Under the pieces are notes generated by a model. That model saw only the letters and a list, made by a program, of their open reading frames with translations. It was not told the origin of the DNA and searched no databases. The position numbers were made by a program, and so were the translations under genes. Positions 34,676-42,968 of a stretch of DNA of 54,955 nucleotides are shown here, one piece after another. Origin of the DNA: CAZAKZ01 sp964485695. GTDB lineage: Bacteria; Planctomycetota; JAFGQW01. Positions within the stretch are counted from its first letter, which is position 1. Each line of letters starts with the position of its first letter. Location of the stretch: contig CAZAKZ010000020.1 in NCBI GenBank assembly GCA_964485695.1, positions 1-54,955 on the forward strand. Reading direction: 5' to 3'.

Positions 34676-35587
34676 ATGAAAAAAACAACGATCGTCATCG
34701 CTATTCTCCTCCTGGCGGGCATTGCCACCGCCCAGACCATGATCCCGATCCCGGCGTTCAGCCGCACCTATTCGGCCACAATGACCCGGGGCATGTACTG
34801 CGAGGTCCCGACGGACTTCATAGTAGTCGGCCTCCGGGTGCCGGACGAGACCAACCACGGCAAGCAGAACGTGTGCCTCTACAAGGAACAGGCCGCCCCG
34901 CCGAAATGGAATCAGACCAGGAACATGACGCCGGTAGTCTCCAAGTTCGGCGAACCGAGCGCCAACATCATTCCGTGCTCGATCCCCTACAAGAAGGGGG
35001 AGTTCATGATCGTCATCGGGGCCTGCGGAGACGCGAGCCGGCTGCACAATTCCTACTCGGGATCGACGGCATTCCCGACCACCATCTTCGGAGCGGCCAC
35101 GACGCTCTACCGCTGCGGCACCCAGAACAACATCATCACGCTCGCACCGCCCCATCCCGTCTGGAGTGAGGCGAGCAGCATCTGCCGCGTCGAGGTCTAC
35201 GTGCAGCCCGGCGCGAGCATCGTCGGCTCCGGCACCGGTCAGATCGGCACGCCCATCGTCTACACACTGACGGCCACCCAGGACGCAAGCCTCCCCTACC
35301 AGGTGGGAAGCTCCTTCGGCAACGGCCCGATTCCCATCGACACCCGGAACCTCGGACTCTCGGTGGACGCCCTCCTCCTCCTGAGCACCGGGGGCCTCCT
35401 GCCGGCGATCTTCAAGGATTACGCCGGCATCCTGGATGCCTCGGGTAAGGGTACGGCTACCCTCAACATCCCCAACTCCTCGGCCCTGGTGGGGCTCGAT
35501 ATCTACACTGCCTTTATTACCCTGCTAGGCACCGCGCCGTCCGGCGTGGCCAGTGTCAGCAACACGTTTAATTTCAAGATCACGTAA
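34676..35587 (+). CDS. Secreted protein with C-terminal GTGQIGT module
   Basis: 303 aa. GGAAAGGAAC precedes the ATG. Signal peptide ~1-19 (MKKTTIVIAILLLAGIATA). Residues ~20-180 form an unrecognised beta-rich domain with several cysteines. Residues ~183-303 carry a module starting GSGTGQIGTPIVYTL and containing GPIPIDTRNLGLS, SALVGLDIYTAF and a final NTFNFKIT. This module also ends the beta-helix protein at 3897-5549. Function of the N-terminal domain is unknown. The shared tail suggests a common export, anchoring or binding role. Confidence 0.75.
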   Translation: MKKTTIVIAILLLAGIATAQTMIPIPAFSRTYSATMTRGMYCEVPTDFIVVGLRVPDETNHGKQNVCLYKEQAAPPKWNQTRNMTPVVSKFGEPSANIIPCSIPYKKGEFMIVIGACGDASRLHNSYSGSTAFPTTIFGAATTLYRCGTQNNIITLAPPHPVWSEASSICRVEVYVQPGASIVGSGTGQIGTPIVYTLTATQDASLPYQVGSSFGNGPIPIDTRNLGLSVDALLLLSTGGLLPAIFKDYAGILDASGKGTATLNIPNSSALVGLDIYTAFITLLGTAPSGVASVSNTFNFKIT

Positions 35588-35592
35588 CGAAT

Positions 35593-35638
35593 CGGAGATC
35601 AATCTCCGCACGCTCCCCGCCGGACTATCGGCGGGGAG
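35593..35638 (+). terminator. Two adjacent hairpins after the 34676 gene
   Basis: A CGGAGAT/ATCTCCG dyad (35593-35599, 35602-35608), then a perfect 10-bp stem CTCCCCGCCG/CGGCGGGGAG (35613-35622, 35629-35638) with a 6-nt loop. Only a weak pyrimidine tract follows. Probable terminator for the secreted protein gene. Confidence 0.6.
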
Positions 35639-35733
35639 ACCCTCCCCCTTTCCTCTCCATCGAATATCCTCCCCCCAGACTCCGTTTACGGGGGCAGCCG
35701 GGTATTTACCAGCCTGTTCAGTGAGGGTTCCTG

Positions 35734-35739
35734 TATAAT
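35734..35739 (+). promoter_or_regulatory. Consensus -10 for the beta-helix operon
   Basis: A perfect TATAAT preceded directly by TG, about 80 nt before the ATG at 35817. The -35 region is poor, so the element is a candidate only. Confidence 0.4.
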
Positions 35740-35816
35740 GCACGGGTATTCATCCCCATTCATGGATCTGTTTCCCGGGACGGATCACGGGTCAACCGGC
35801 AGGAGATTCGGAAACC

Positions 35817-37301
35817 ATGAAAACAATCACCGGAGTCCTTCTCTCCCTCCTGTGCCTGCTCCTTCCGATCTCGATCCTTTCGGGCCAGACCGTCCTGCAC
35901 GTGAGCAAGCAGGGTCCCTTCACCCGCATCCAGGACGACATCGACTTTGCCAAGGACGGATACGTCATCCTGGTGGGCCCCGGGCACTACGTGGAAAACG
36001 TTGATTACAAGCGTAAGTATATCATGGTGGTGAGCCGTAGCGGGCCCGAGGCCACCCTCATTGACGGCAACGACAAGGGAACGGCCGTGAAGATTGAACG
36101 CGGCGTCCTGGCCGGATTCACCGTGACCCGGGGGAGCCAGAGCGGTGTCTATATCAGCGGCACTGGGACCATCATCAACAACATCATTGTCAACAACAAG
36201 GGATACGTGGGTGGAGGAGTCTCGTCTAGTGAAGTGTCCGTCATCACGGGCAACGTCATAACGGGCAATACCGCAACTGTCGATGGAGGAGGCATCGGGA
36301 CCGGGGGCTCGACCTCCAATCCGACCATCCTCGAGAACGTCATCACCGGAAACACCGCTGGTGAAAGAGGCGGCGGTATCGGCTGCCGCGGCTGGGACGT
36401 CAAGGTCTTCTACAACGAAATCTCGAACAACACGGCCGGCACCCTGGGAGGCGGGATCTACTTCAGGAAGAGCAACCTGTTCCTCGGCAGCAACCTCATC
36501 TACGAGAACACCTCTCTCGGCAACGGTGGCGGGATTGGGACCTACTTCGGGGACGTACGCTGCTGCAACAACACAATTCTCGGCAATTCCGCTGTCAAAG
36601 AGGGCGGAGGGATCTACCTGCCCGGCAGCAGTTCCACTGTCACGAACACGATCCTGTGGGACAACAAGGCCGCCGGCAAGGGGCCGGAAATCCGTATCGT
36701 GGACGGTACCCTGTCCATCGATCACTCCATCCTCAAGGGGGGGAAGGCCTCGGTTTCGACGGATCCCCGGGCCGTTCTCACATGGGGGGCCGTCATCCTC
36801 ACGGCCGATCCGCTCTTCGTGGACCGGAAAGGCCGGGACTTCCACCTCCTCGCGACATCCCCCTGCCTGGACCGGGGGGATCGAAACGCTCCCGGCCTGC
36901 CCGCCCTCGACTTCGAAGGCGATCCCCGCATCGCCTCCGCCAGCGCCGACATCGGAGCGGACGAGTTCCATCCCCACGTGTACGGCCCGGACCGTGCGGC
37001 GCCAGGCGGCAAGGTCCGGATCCACATGATCGGCCCCCCGGGCGCTCCGGTCCTGGTGGGGCTCAGCCTGACCTCGCAGCCCCGGAATCCCCCGCTCTAC
37101 ATTCCGGGCTACGGCTACCTGCTCCTCTCGGATCCGTTCTGGATCCTTGTCCCCGGGACGATCCCGTCCACCGGACTTTTCACCCTGCCGATGGAGGTTC
37201 CGGCCGGATTTCCCGTCCCCACGGATGCGGCCTTCCAGGCACTCATCGGATACAGGTTTTCCAACGTGCACTGCGTGAAAATAAGGAAACCCGGATCATG
37301 A
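35817..37301 (+). CDS. Secreted beta-helix repeat protein (copy A)
   Basis: 494 aa. Signal peptide ~1-23. The opening VSKQGPFTRIQDDIDFAKDG is the pectate-lyase-like PYRTIQ-type entry motif. About ten parallel beta-helix coils follow (NNIIVNNKGYVGGGVS, ENVITGNTAGERGGGIG, NNTILGNSAVKEGGGIYL), ending in DPLFVDRKGRDFHLL and DIGADEFHPH. A C-terminal module (~385-494) has GPPGAPVLVGLSL, YIPGYGYLLLSDPFWIL and PSTGLFTLPMEVPAGFP. It is highly similar along its whole length to the gene at 38797. The stop overlaps the next ATG. Polysaccharide binding or cleavage is possible, but no catalytic residues are assigned. Confidence 0.82.
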   Translation: MKTITGVLLSLLCLLLPISILSGQTVLHVSKQGPFTRIQDDIDFAKDGYVILVGPGHYVENVDYKRKYIMVVSRSGPEATLIDGNDKGTAVKIERGVLAGFTVTRGSQSGVYISGTGTIINNIIVNNKGYVGGGVSSSEVSVITGNVITGNTATVDGGGIGTGGSTSNPTILENVITGNTAGERGGGIGCRGWDVKVFYNEISNNTAGTLGGGIYFRKSNLFLGSNLIYENTSLGNGGGIGTYFGDVRCCNNTILGNSAVKEGGGIYLPGSSSTVTNTILWDNKAAGKGPEIRIVDGTLSIDHSILKGGKASVSTDPRAVLTWGAVILTADPLFVDRKGRDFHLLATSPCLDRGDRNAPGLPALDFEGDPRIASASADIGADEFHPHVYGPDRAAPGGKVRIHMIGPPGAPVLVGLSLTSQPRNPPLYIPGYGYLLLSDPFWILVPGTIPSTGLFTLPMEVPAGFPVPTDAAFQALIGYRFSNVHCVKIRKPGS

Positions 37302-38800
37302 AGGATCAATTGAAATTCGCGGCATTCCTCCTCGTCTTCCTGAGCCTTCAAGCAGCCGCTCAGAACATCCTCCGGGTAGGGCCGAAGCATCCCTACAGGA
37401 CCATCCAGGCCGCCATCAACGCCGCCAAGGAATTCGATACGGTCCTCGTGGCTCCGGGAAAATACCTGGAGAACCTCGACATCAACAAAAACAACGTCAC
37501 TGTCAGGAGTGAGATGGGGCCCTGGTCGACGATCATTGACGGATGCGCTGCGGGTGCGGTCGTGCGAATCAGAGATAGTATCCTGGAAGGATTCACCCTC
37601 ACCAACGGCGTGGGCGGCGTTCATACCTGGACCGGTTATCCGACCATCCGGAACAACATCATCACCGGAAACCGGGCTCCCAAGGGCGCCGGAATTCTCG
37701 CCGAGGGCCGCCCCAACATTTTCGACAATATCATCTCGGGAAACACCGCCACCAGCACCGCGAGTCAAGAGGGAGGCGGCGCCATCTACTGGAGTAAAGG
37801 CATTCCCGTGATCACCCGAAATCTCATCGCAGAAAACCATGCCGAGGGCGACGGCGGAGGGATCCTCGGCCTCTATTACGGCACGATATCCCTGAACGTC
37901 ATTGCACGGAACTCGGCCAGGCGCAGCGGGGGTGGCATCGCCCTGAACAAGGCCCGCGCAATCGACATGATCGGAAACAACATCGTCCACAACGCCGCCG
38001 GTGGCAATGGCGGAGGCGTGTACATGGAATCTGCCTATGGTTTCATCACGAACAACACCCTGGCCGGGAATTCCTGCGGCGTGGACGGCGGTGGCATCCA
38101 CCTCAAGAACGGTTCATCCGCCGCCGCCATCAACACCATCCTCTGGAACAACAGGGCCAAGGGGGCCGGACCGGAGCTCTGGATGGGAAGCGGGTGCCCG
38201 ACGTGCTACGCGACCTCACTGGACATCCGCCATTCGGTGGTGCATGGCGGCCTGAACTCCGTGTACAAAGATACCCTCTCCACCCTGCGGTGGGACGCGC
38301 CCACAATGTGGACCTTCGATCCGCTCTTCGCGGATGAGGCCGCCGGGGATACTCACCTCCTGGCCCGCTCCCCCTGCATCGACGCGGGAGATCCCGGTGC
38401 CGCCAAACTCCCGGGTACAGATTTCGAAGGGGATCCCCGCACGACCTTCGAAGGGGTGGACATCGGCGCCGATGAGTATCACGTCCATCTCTACACATCA
38501 GGCACGACCGCGCCGGGCAAGACCTTCCACATCAAGGTCATCGGACCGCCGCAGGCCCCGGTGGTGCTGGGACTCAGCCTGCACCCCTGGCTGCGCTCGC
38601 CGCCGCTCGTCCTGCCCGGGTACGGAGGCCTCTACCTGGGTGATCCGATCTACATCCTCGCCGCGGACAGGATCCCGTCCACCGGCGTGTTCAAGATACC
38701 CGTCTCGCTGCCCCCGGGCTTTCCAGCACCCAGGAACTTTCCAATCCAGGCGCTGGCCGGGTACCAGCTGACCAATCCCTGCGAGGTGCTGGTGAAATGA
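37298..38800 (+). CDS. Secreted beta-helix repeat protein (copy B, divergent)
   Basis: 500 aa; ATG 37298 overlaps the copy A stop (ATGA). Signal peptide MKDQLKFAAFLLVFLSLQAAA. Entry motif PKHPYRTIQAAINAAKEFDT, then helix coils (NNIITGNRAPKGAGILAEG, NNIVHNAAGGNGGGVY), DPLFADEAAGDTHLL, DIGADEYHVH, and the same type of C-terminal module (GPPQAPVVLGLSL, LPGYGGLYLGDPIYIL, PSTGVFKIPVSLPPGFP). Clearly homologous to copies A and C but much more diverged. Its stop overlaps the copy C start. Translational coupling suggests fixed ratios and perhaps a joint assembly. Confidence 0.82.
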   Translation: MKDQLKFAAFLLVFLSLQAAAQNILRVGPKHPYRTIQAAINAAKEFDTVLVAPGKYLENLDINKNNVTVRSEMGPWSTIIDGCAAGAVVRIRDSILEGFTLTNGVGGVHTWTGYPTIRNNIITGNRAPKGAGILAEGRPNIFDNIISGNTATSTASQEGGGAIYWSKGIPVITRNLIAENHAEGDGGGILGLYYGTISLNVIARNSARRSGGGIALNKARAIDMIGNNIVHNAAGGNGGGVYMESAYGFITNNTLAGNSCGVDGGGIHLKNGSSAAAINTILWNNRAKGAGPELWMGSGCPTCYATSLDIRHSVVHGGLNSVYKDTLSTLRWDAPTMWTFDPLFADEAAGDTHLLARSPCIDAGDPGAAKLPGTDFEGDPRTTFEGVDIGADEYHVHLYTSGTTAPGKTFHIKVIGPPQAPVVLGLSLHPWLRSPPLVLPGYGGLYLGDPIYILAADRIPSTGVFKIPVSLPPGFPAPRNFPIQALAGYQLTNPCEVLVK

Positions 38801-40284
38801 ACATCCTGCGAACGCCCCCAGCTGTTCTCTCCCTCCTGTGCTTGCTCCTCCCGATCTCGCCCCTCACCGGCCAGACCGTCCTTCAGGTGAGCAAGCAAGG
38901 CCCCTTCCATCGCATCCAGGACGCCATCGACATGGCCAAGAATGGATACGTCATCCTGGTGGGTCCGGGGCGTTACGTGGAAAACGTCGATTTCAAGCGC
39001 AAGGAGATCATGCTGGTGAGCAGCAGCGGACCCGAGGCCACCATCATCGATGGCGACAACAAGGGTACGGCTGTGTGGGTGGGATACGGCGGCATCCTGG
39101 CCGGGTTCACAGTAACCCGGGGAAGCCAGAGCGGTGTCTACGCCGATGGTCCTGTAACCGTCATCAACAACATCATCGTCAATAACAAGGCAAACAGCGG
39201 CGGAGGCATCTCGTCCTGGAGTCAGCCCCTCATCATACGTAACGTCATCGCAAACAATACCGCTACCTACGAGGGAGGCGGCATCGGCACCGGAAGCTCG
39301 AACTCCAATCCGATCATCCTGGAGAACATCATCACCGGTAACACGGCCGGTGTAAGAGGCGGCGGCATCGGCACCTACGGCTGGGACCTCAAGATTCTCT
39401 ACAACGAGATCTCGAACAACACCGCCGGCACCCTGGGGGGCGGAATCTATTTCAGGAAGGGCGTCCTGTTCCTCGGCAGCAACCTCATCCTGGAGAACAC
39501 CTCCCTCGGCAACGGCGGCGGGATCTGGACCGAACGCGGGGACGTCTACTGCTGCAACAACACGATTCTCGGCAATTCCGCTGCCCAGGAGGGCGGAGGG
39601 ATCTACTTGCCTGGCGGCAATTCCACTGTCACGAACACGATCCTGTGGGACAACAAGGCCGTGGGCAAGGGGCCGGAAATCCGGCTTGTCGGGACTTATA
39701 CTAGTCTGACCATCGACCACTCCATCCTCAAGGGGGGAAAGGCCTCGGTCTCGGCGGATCCACAGACCGTTCTCAAATGGGGCGCCACGCTCCTCACGGC
39801 CGACCCGCTCTTCGTGGACCGGAAAGGCCGGGACTTCCACCTCCTCGCGACATCCCCCTGCCTGGACCGGGGGGATCGAAACGCACCCGACCTGCCCGCC
39901 CTCGACTTCGAAGGCGATCCTCGCATCGCCTCCGCCAGTGTTGACATCGGAGCGGACGAATTCCATCCCCACGTGTACGGCCCGGACCGCGCAACACCCG
40001 GCGGCAAGGTCCGGATCCACATGATTGGCCCCCCGGCCGCTCCGGTCCTTGCCGGGCTCAGCCTGACCTCGCAGCCCCGGAATCCCCCGCTCTACATTCC
40101 GGGCTATGGCTACCTGTTCCTCCCGGATCCGTTTTGGATCCTTGTCCCGGGGACGATCCCGTCCACCGGACTTCTCACCCTGGCGATGGAGGTTCCTGCC
40201 GGATTTCCCGTTCCCACGGACGCGGCCTTCCAGGCGCTCATCGGTTTCAGGATGTCCAACGTCCACTGCGTGAAAATAAGGTGA
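38797..40284 (+). CDS. Secreted beta-helix repeat protein (copy C)
   Basis: 495 aa; ATG 38797 overlaps the copy B stop. Near-duplicate of the 35817 protein (shared VSKQGPF.RIQD, LGGGIYFRK..LFLGSNLI, DIGADEFHPHVYGPDRA, and an almost identical C-terminal module). Differences are concentrated in the middle coils (e.g. ADGPVTVINN vs SGTGTIINN) and near residues 300-310. The tail reads CVKIR then stop; the corresponding copy A tail runs four codons further. Probably arose by recent duplication of copy A around copy B. Confidence 0.82.
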   Translation: MNILRTPPAVLSLLCLLLPISPLTGQTVLQVSKQGPFHRIQDAIDMAKNGYVILVGPGRYVENVDFKRKEIMLVSSSGPEATIIDGDNKGTAVWVGYGGILAGFTVTRGSQSGVYADGPVTVINNIIVNNKANSGGGISSWSQPLIIRNVIANNTATYEGGGIGTGSSNSNPIILENIITGNTAGVRGGGIGTYGWDLKILYNEISNNTAGTLGGGIYFRKGVLFLGSNLILENTSLGNGGGIWTERGDVYCCNNTILGNSAAQEGGGIYLPGGNSTVTNTILWDNKAVGKGPEIRLVGTYTSLTIDHSILKGGKASVSADPQTVLKWGATLLTADPLFVDRKGRDFHLLATSPCLDRGDRNAPDLPALDFEGDPRIASASVDIGADEFHPHVYGPDRATPGGKVRIHMIGPPAAPVLAGLSLTSQPRNPPLYIPGYGYLFLPDPFWILVPGTIPSTGLLTLAMEVPAGFPVPTDAAFQALIGFRMSNVHCVKIR

Positions 40285-40292
40285 CCCGGATC

Positions 40293-40325
40293 ATGAGAAA
40301 TACAAGCCAGGAGAGGGTGCAATGA
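40293..40325 (+). other. Possible 10-codon leader ORF before the 40322 gene
   Basis: ATG 40293 opens MRNTSQERVQ and its TGA overlaps the next gene's ATG (ATGA at 40322). It sits where copy A has its downstream ATG, in a duplicated ACCCGGATCATGA context. It may be a start-codon remnant of the duplication, or a short upstream ORF giving coupled translation. AGGAGAGGG inside it could serve the next gene. Confidence 0.3.
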
Positions 40326-42844
40326 ACGTCTTGCGGGCGCGTGCCACCCTCCTCGTCCTGGCCGGCGTGCTACTCGGCGTCCCCCTGGCGCCCGCCCAGT
40401 CCGGGTACAAGATACTGAAAAGCAGAAACCGGCTCCTCCTCGAGGACAGGTCCTCTCTCGAGCAGACCGCCTTCGACATGTGGAACACGCGCCTGGCAAA
40501 TGCGCTCTTTGATCAGGCCTTTACCCGGCGCGTGGTGGCCTGCCTGGACGACTACCTCCGGTACGGGGTGAACACCCTGGCCGTGGGCATCCAGGGCGGG
40601 GAGATGGGCCCCAACCGTAATCAACTCCACCCCGCGGCCTACAACGCCGACGGCACGCTGCAGCTGAAGAGCGTTGTCTGGCCGAACCTCCGGTGGCTCC
40701 TGGCCGAGACGGATCAGCGGGGCATGGTGCTCATCCTCATGTACTGGTATCACCGGCGGCATATCGAGGTGCCGGACAACGCAAAGGCGCTCCTGGCCAC
40801 GCGCAACGCGACCCGCTGGCTGAAGGCCACCGGGCACCGGAACTACCTCCTGAACATCGTCAACGAGTTCGACCACTACAACTACAGGGATCCGATCACC
40901 CGGAAGAAGCGGCCCCTCTTCACCACACTCCAGGGCGCGCTTCAGCTCCTGAACGCGGTGCAGGAGGAGGACTCGGAGCTCCTCATCGGCCTCAGCCCCC
41001 TGAGCGGGCTCCTCTGTCCGGAGGGATTCCTGGAGCTTCCTGCCGGGGAACGATGGGTGGAGGCGGACATTATTTTCGGTCACGGCCCGATCATCGATCC
41101 GCAAAACCCGGCGGGGTACGGGCTGGGACCGGCGCCCAGGAATCCCCTCTCCAAGGTCTACATCAACGACGAGTTCTTCTACCAGCTGCGGTACGAGACC
41201 CGCCTGCAGAAGGACCCCGGAACGGGCGCCTGGACCTACGGCCACTGGGACGGGGACACGGTGCAGCGCTACCTCGCCGACGTTCTCAAGCTCCGTGGCT
41301 ACGGGGGGTACGCCAACGTCTTTTCCCACCACCAGCAATACATCGCCCCGGAAGCCGCGATGCCGGTTCCCGAGGTGGGGCCGGCCGGCGCCCAGCCTGA
41401 AGCCTTCCCGGGGGGCGGGGAGCCGTCCATGCACTGGCTGTTCAGGGCCGTGGCGGACATCCGGAAATCCGGCGCCGTACCGGCGTTCCTTGATTTCAAC
41501 GGCGGCCACGGCCGCGGCCTCGATTACGGCTCCGCCGGCACCTGGGCCTGCTCGGGGGGCCGGCTCCTTCAGACGGACTTGAGCGCCGCCCCGGCTTTCG
41601 CCCGCATCGCCGCGGATGAGGAGGATATCGAGATCGCCTTCAACCTGTCGTTCCTGACCGATCCGGGCCGGGACGGCCGGGCCGGCATCCAGGTCGGCAG
41701 CGCCGGGGCCGGCGGCCCCGCCCTGCGCCTGCTCGTGGGCAGGGACTCCGTGACCCTGGACCAGGCGGGCGGCTCCATGCCCGCCAGGACCGTGAAGCGC
41801 GTGAAGCAAACCGACGACGACTATCTCCTCCGCCTCCTCGACGACCGGGTCACGGTCGAGGCGGCCGGGGTGAAGATCATCGAGGTGGCCGCCGTGAAGC
41901 CGATCATCGGCCAGAACCTCCTCCTCGTCACCCACAAGGCCAAGGCCGCGTTCGACAACGTGCGCATCGGACCGATCCGATGGACGGACTTCGACGACAG
42001 CTACACTGCTCCCTGGACCGCGGTGGTTCCCTCGAGCTGGCAGGTAGTGTCCGGACCGGGCGGACCCCCGAACCGGGTATGGGAAGCAACGGTCCCGGCG
42101 AAGGAGACCCGGCAAGCGGTCCTGGACCGGTTCTTCGGGGACTTCACCTTCAGGTGCAACGTGAACCTGAAAGAGGCGTCCCGGACCGCGGTCCGTTTCC
42201 GGACCGAAAACCCGACCCCCACCTGGAGCCCGGGCTACACCCTCTACCTCACCCAAAAGGGCGAGGTGACGCTGGAACGTACTCCGTCCACGGGGCCCGC
42301 GATCCGTCTGGGCTCCACCACGGCGCCCATCGATCCGGGAGCCGTGGCGCTGCGCATCGCGGCCCAGGGCGACCGCGTGGTCGTCGGCGTGGACAACCGG
42401 ACCGTCCTCGACGTCACGGACACCGGGGATCCGCCGGAAAAGGGATTCCTCCACCTCGTTGCCTGGGCAAACAAGGTCCGTTTCGACAACCTGCGCCTCG
42501 AGGCCGGACCCAACCGTTTCCCTGCACCCCGGTTCGTCTCACCGGGCGGCTCTCCGTTGCCCGCGGGTTTTGTCATCGACTACGTCGATCCGGACGGGTG
42601 GCTCGACCTGACCCGGATCCAGTTCGAGTTGTCCCTCGACGGCCGCAACTTCCTGGACCTGACCCTCGCCCTGCACCCCTTCTTCGGCCTGTTCACCCTC
42701 GCGTTCACACCGGACGGCAAGGGATATCGGTTCACCCTCGCCAGCAGCATTCCCACAGGCCCGGGTGCGTGGACACTGCGCGCGACCGCCCTGGACAGAA
42801 CGGGAAACTGCACGGTAACGGTTTTCAAGACCGGATCCAGTTGA
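40322..42844 (+). CDS. Large secreted protein: putative TIM-barrel glycosidase plus laminin-G-like domains
   Basis: 840 aa. Signal peptide ~1-26 (ATLLVLAGVLLGVPLAPA). Residues ~35-390 look like a beta/alpha barrel related to clan GH-A enzymes: YGVNTLAVGIQGGEMG, LAETDQRGMVLILMYWYH, and NIVNEFDHYNY resembling the acid/base Asn-Glu motif. A later acidic strand, YINDEFFYQ, could hold the nucleophile. Residues ~400-560 and ~560-740 resemble two concanavalin/LamG-like beta-sandwich modules, each ending in FDNVRIGPI or FDNLRLEAG. The last ~100 residues form an unassigned beta domain. Family-level identity is not established. Glycan hydrolysis is an inference. Confidence 0.6.
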   Translation: MNVLRARATLLVLAGVLLGVPLAPAQSGYKILKSRNRLLLEDRSSLEQTAFDMWNTRLANALFDQAFTRRVVACLDDYLRYGVNTLAVGIQGGEMGPNRNQLHPAAYNADGTLQLKSVVWPNLRWLLAETDQRGMVLILMYWYHRRHIEVPDNAKALLATRNATRWLKATGHRNYLLNIVNEFDHYNYRDPITRKKRPLFTTLQGALQLLNAVQEEDSELLIGLSPLSGLLCPEGFLELPAGERWVEADIIFGHGPIIDPQNPAGYGLGPAPRNPLSKVYINDEFFYQLRYETRLQKDPGTGAWTYGHWDGDTVQRYLADVLKLRGYGGYANVFSHHQQYIAPEAAMPVPEVGPAGAQPEAFPGGGEPSMHWLFRAVADIRKSGAVPAFLDFNGGHGRGLDYGSAGTWACSGGRLLQTDLSAAPAFARIAADEEDIEIAFNLSFLTDPGRDGRAGIQVGSAGAGGPALRLLVGRDSVTLDQAGGSMPARTVKRVKQTDDDYLLRLLDDRVTVEAAGVKIIEVAAVKPIIGQNLLLVTHKAKAAFDNVRIGPIRWTDFDDSYTAPWTAVVPSSWQVVSGPGGPPNRVWEATVPAKETRQAVLDRFFGDFTFRCNVNLKEASRTAVRFRTENPTPTWSPGYTLYLTQKGEVTLERTPSTGPAIRLGSTTAPIDPGAVALRIAAQGDRVVVGVDNRTVLDVTDTGDPPEKGFLHLVAWANKVRFDNLRLEAGPNRFPAPRFVSPGGSPLPAGFVIDYVDPDGWLDLTRIQFELSLDGRNFLDLTLALHPFFGLFTLAFTPDGKGYRFTLASSIPTGPGAWTLRATALDRTGNCTVTVFKTGSS

Positions 42845-42892
42845 TCTGGATCATGCAATTTCCTGAAAAACGTACCTTTTGACCCAGATCAA
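42841..42892 (+). promoter_or_regulatory. Two FNR/CRP-family-like boxes upstream of hcp
   Basis: TTGACCCAGATCAA at 42879-42892 fits TTGAY-N4-ATCAA. TTGATCTGGATCAT at 42841-42854 matches TTGAT-N4-ATCAA except for the last base and overlaps the preceding stop codon. Centres are 38 bp apart. A third half-site, TTGAT, occurs at 42921. Hcp genes elsewhere are controlled by FNR, HcpR or related regulators, which fits. The regulator is not in this window. Confidence 0.6.
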
Positions 42893-42968
42893 GGAAAGCC
42901 CTGGGAAAAGGTGTCACCCTTTGATCTCCAGCACGAGGGTGCTCAAGTAACCGAAAGGAATAATACCC

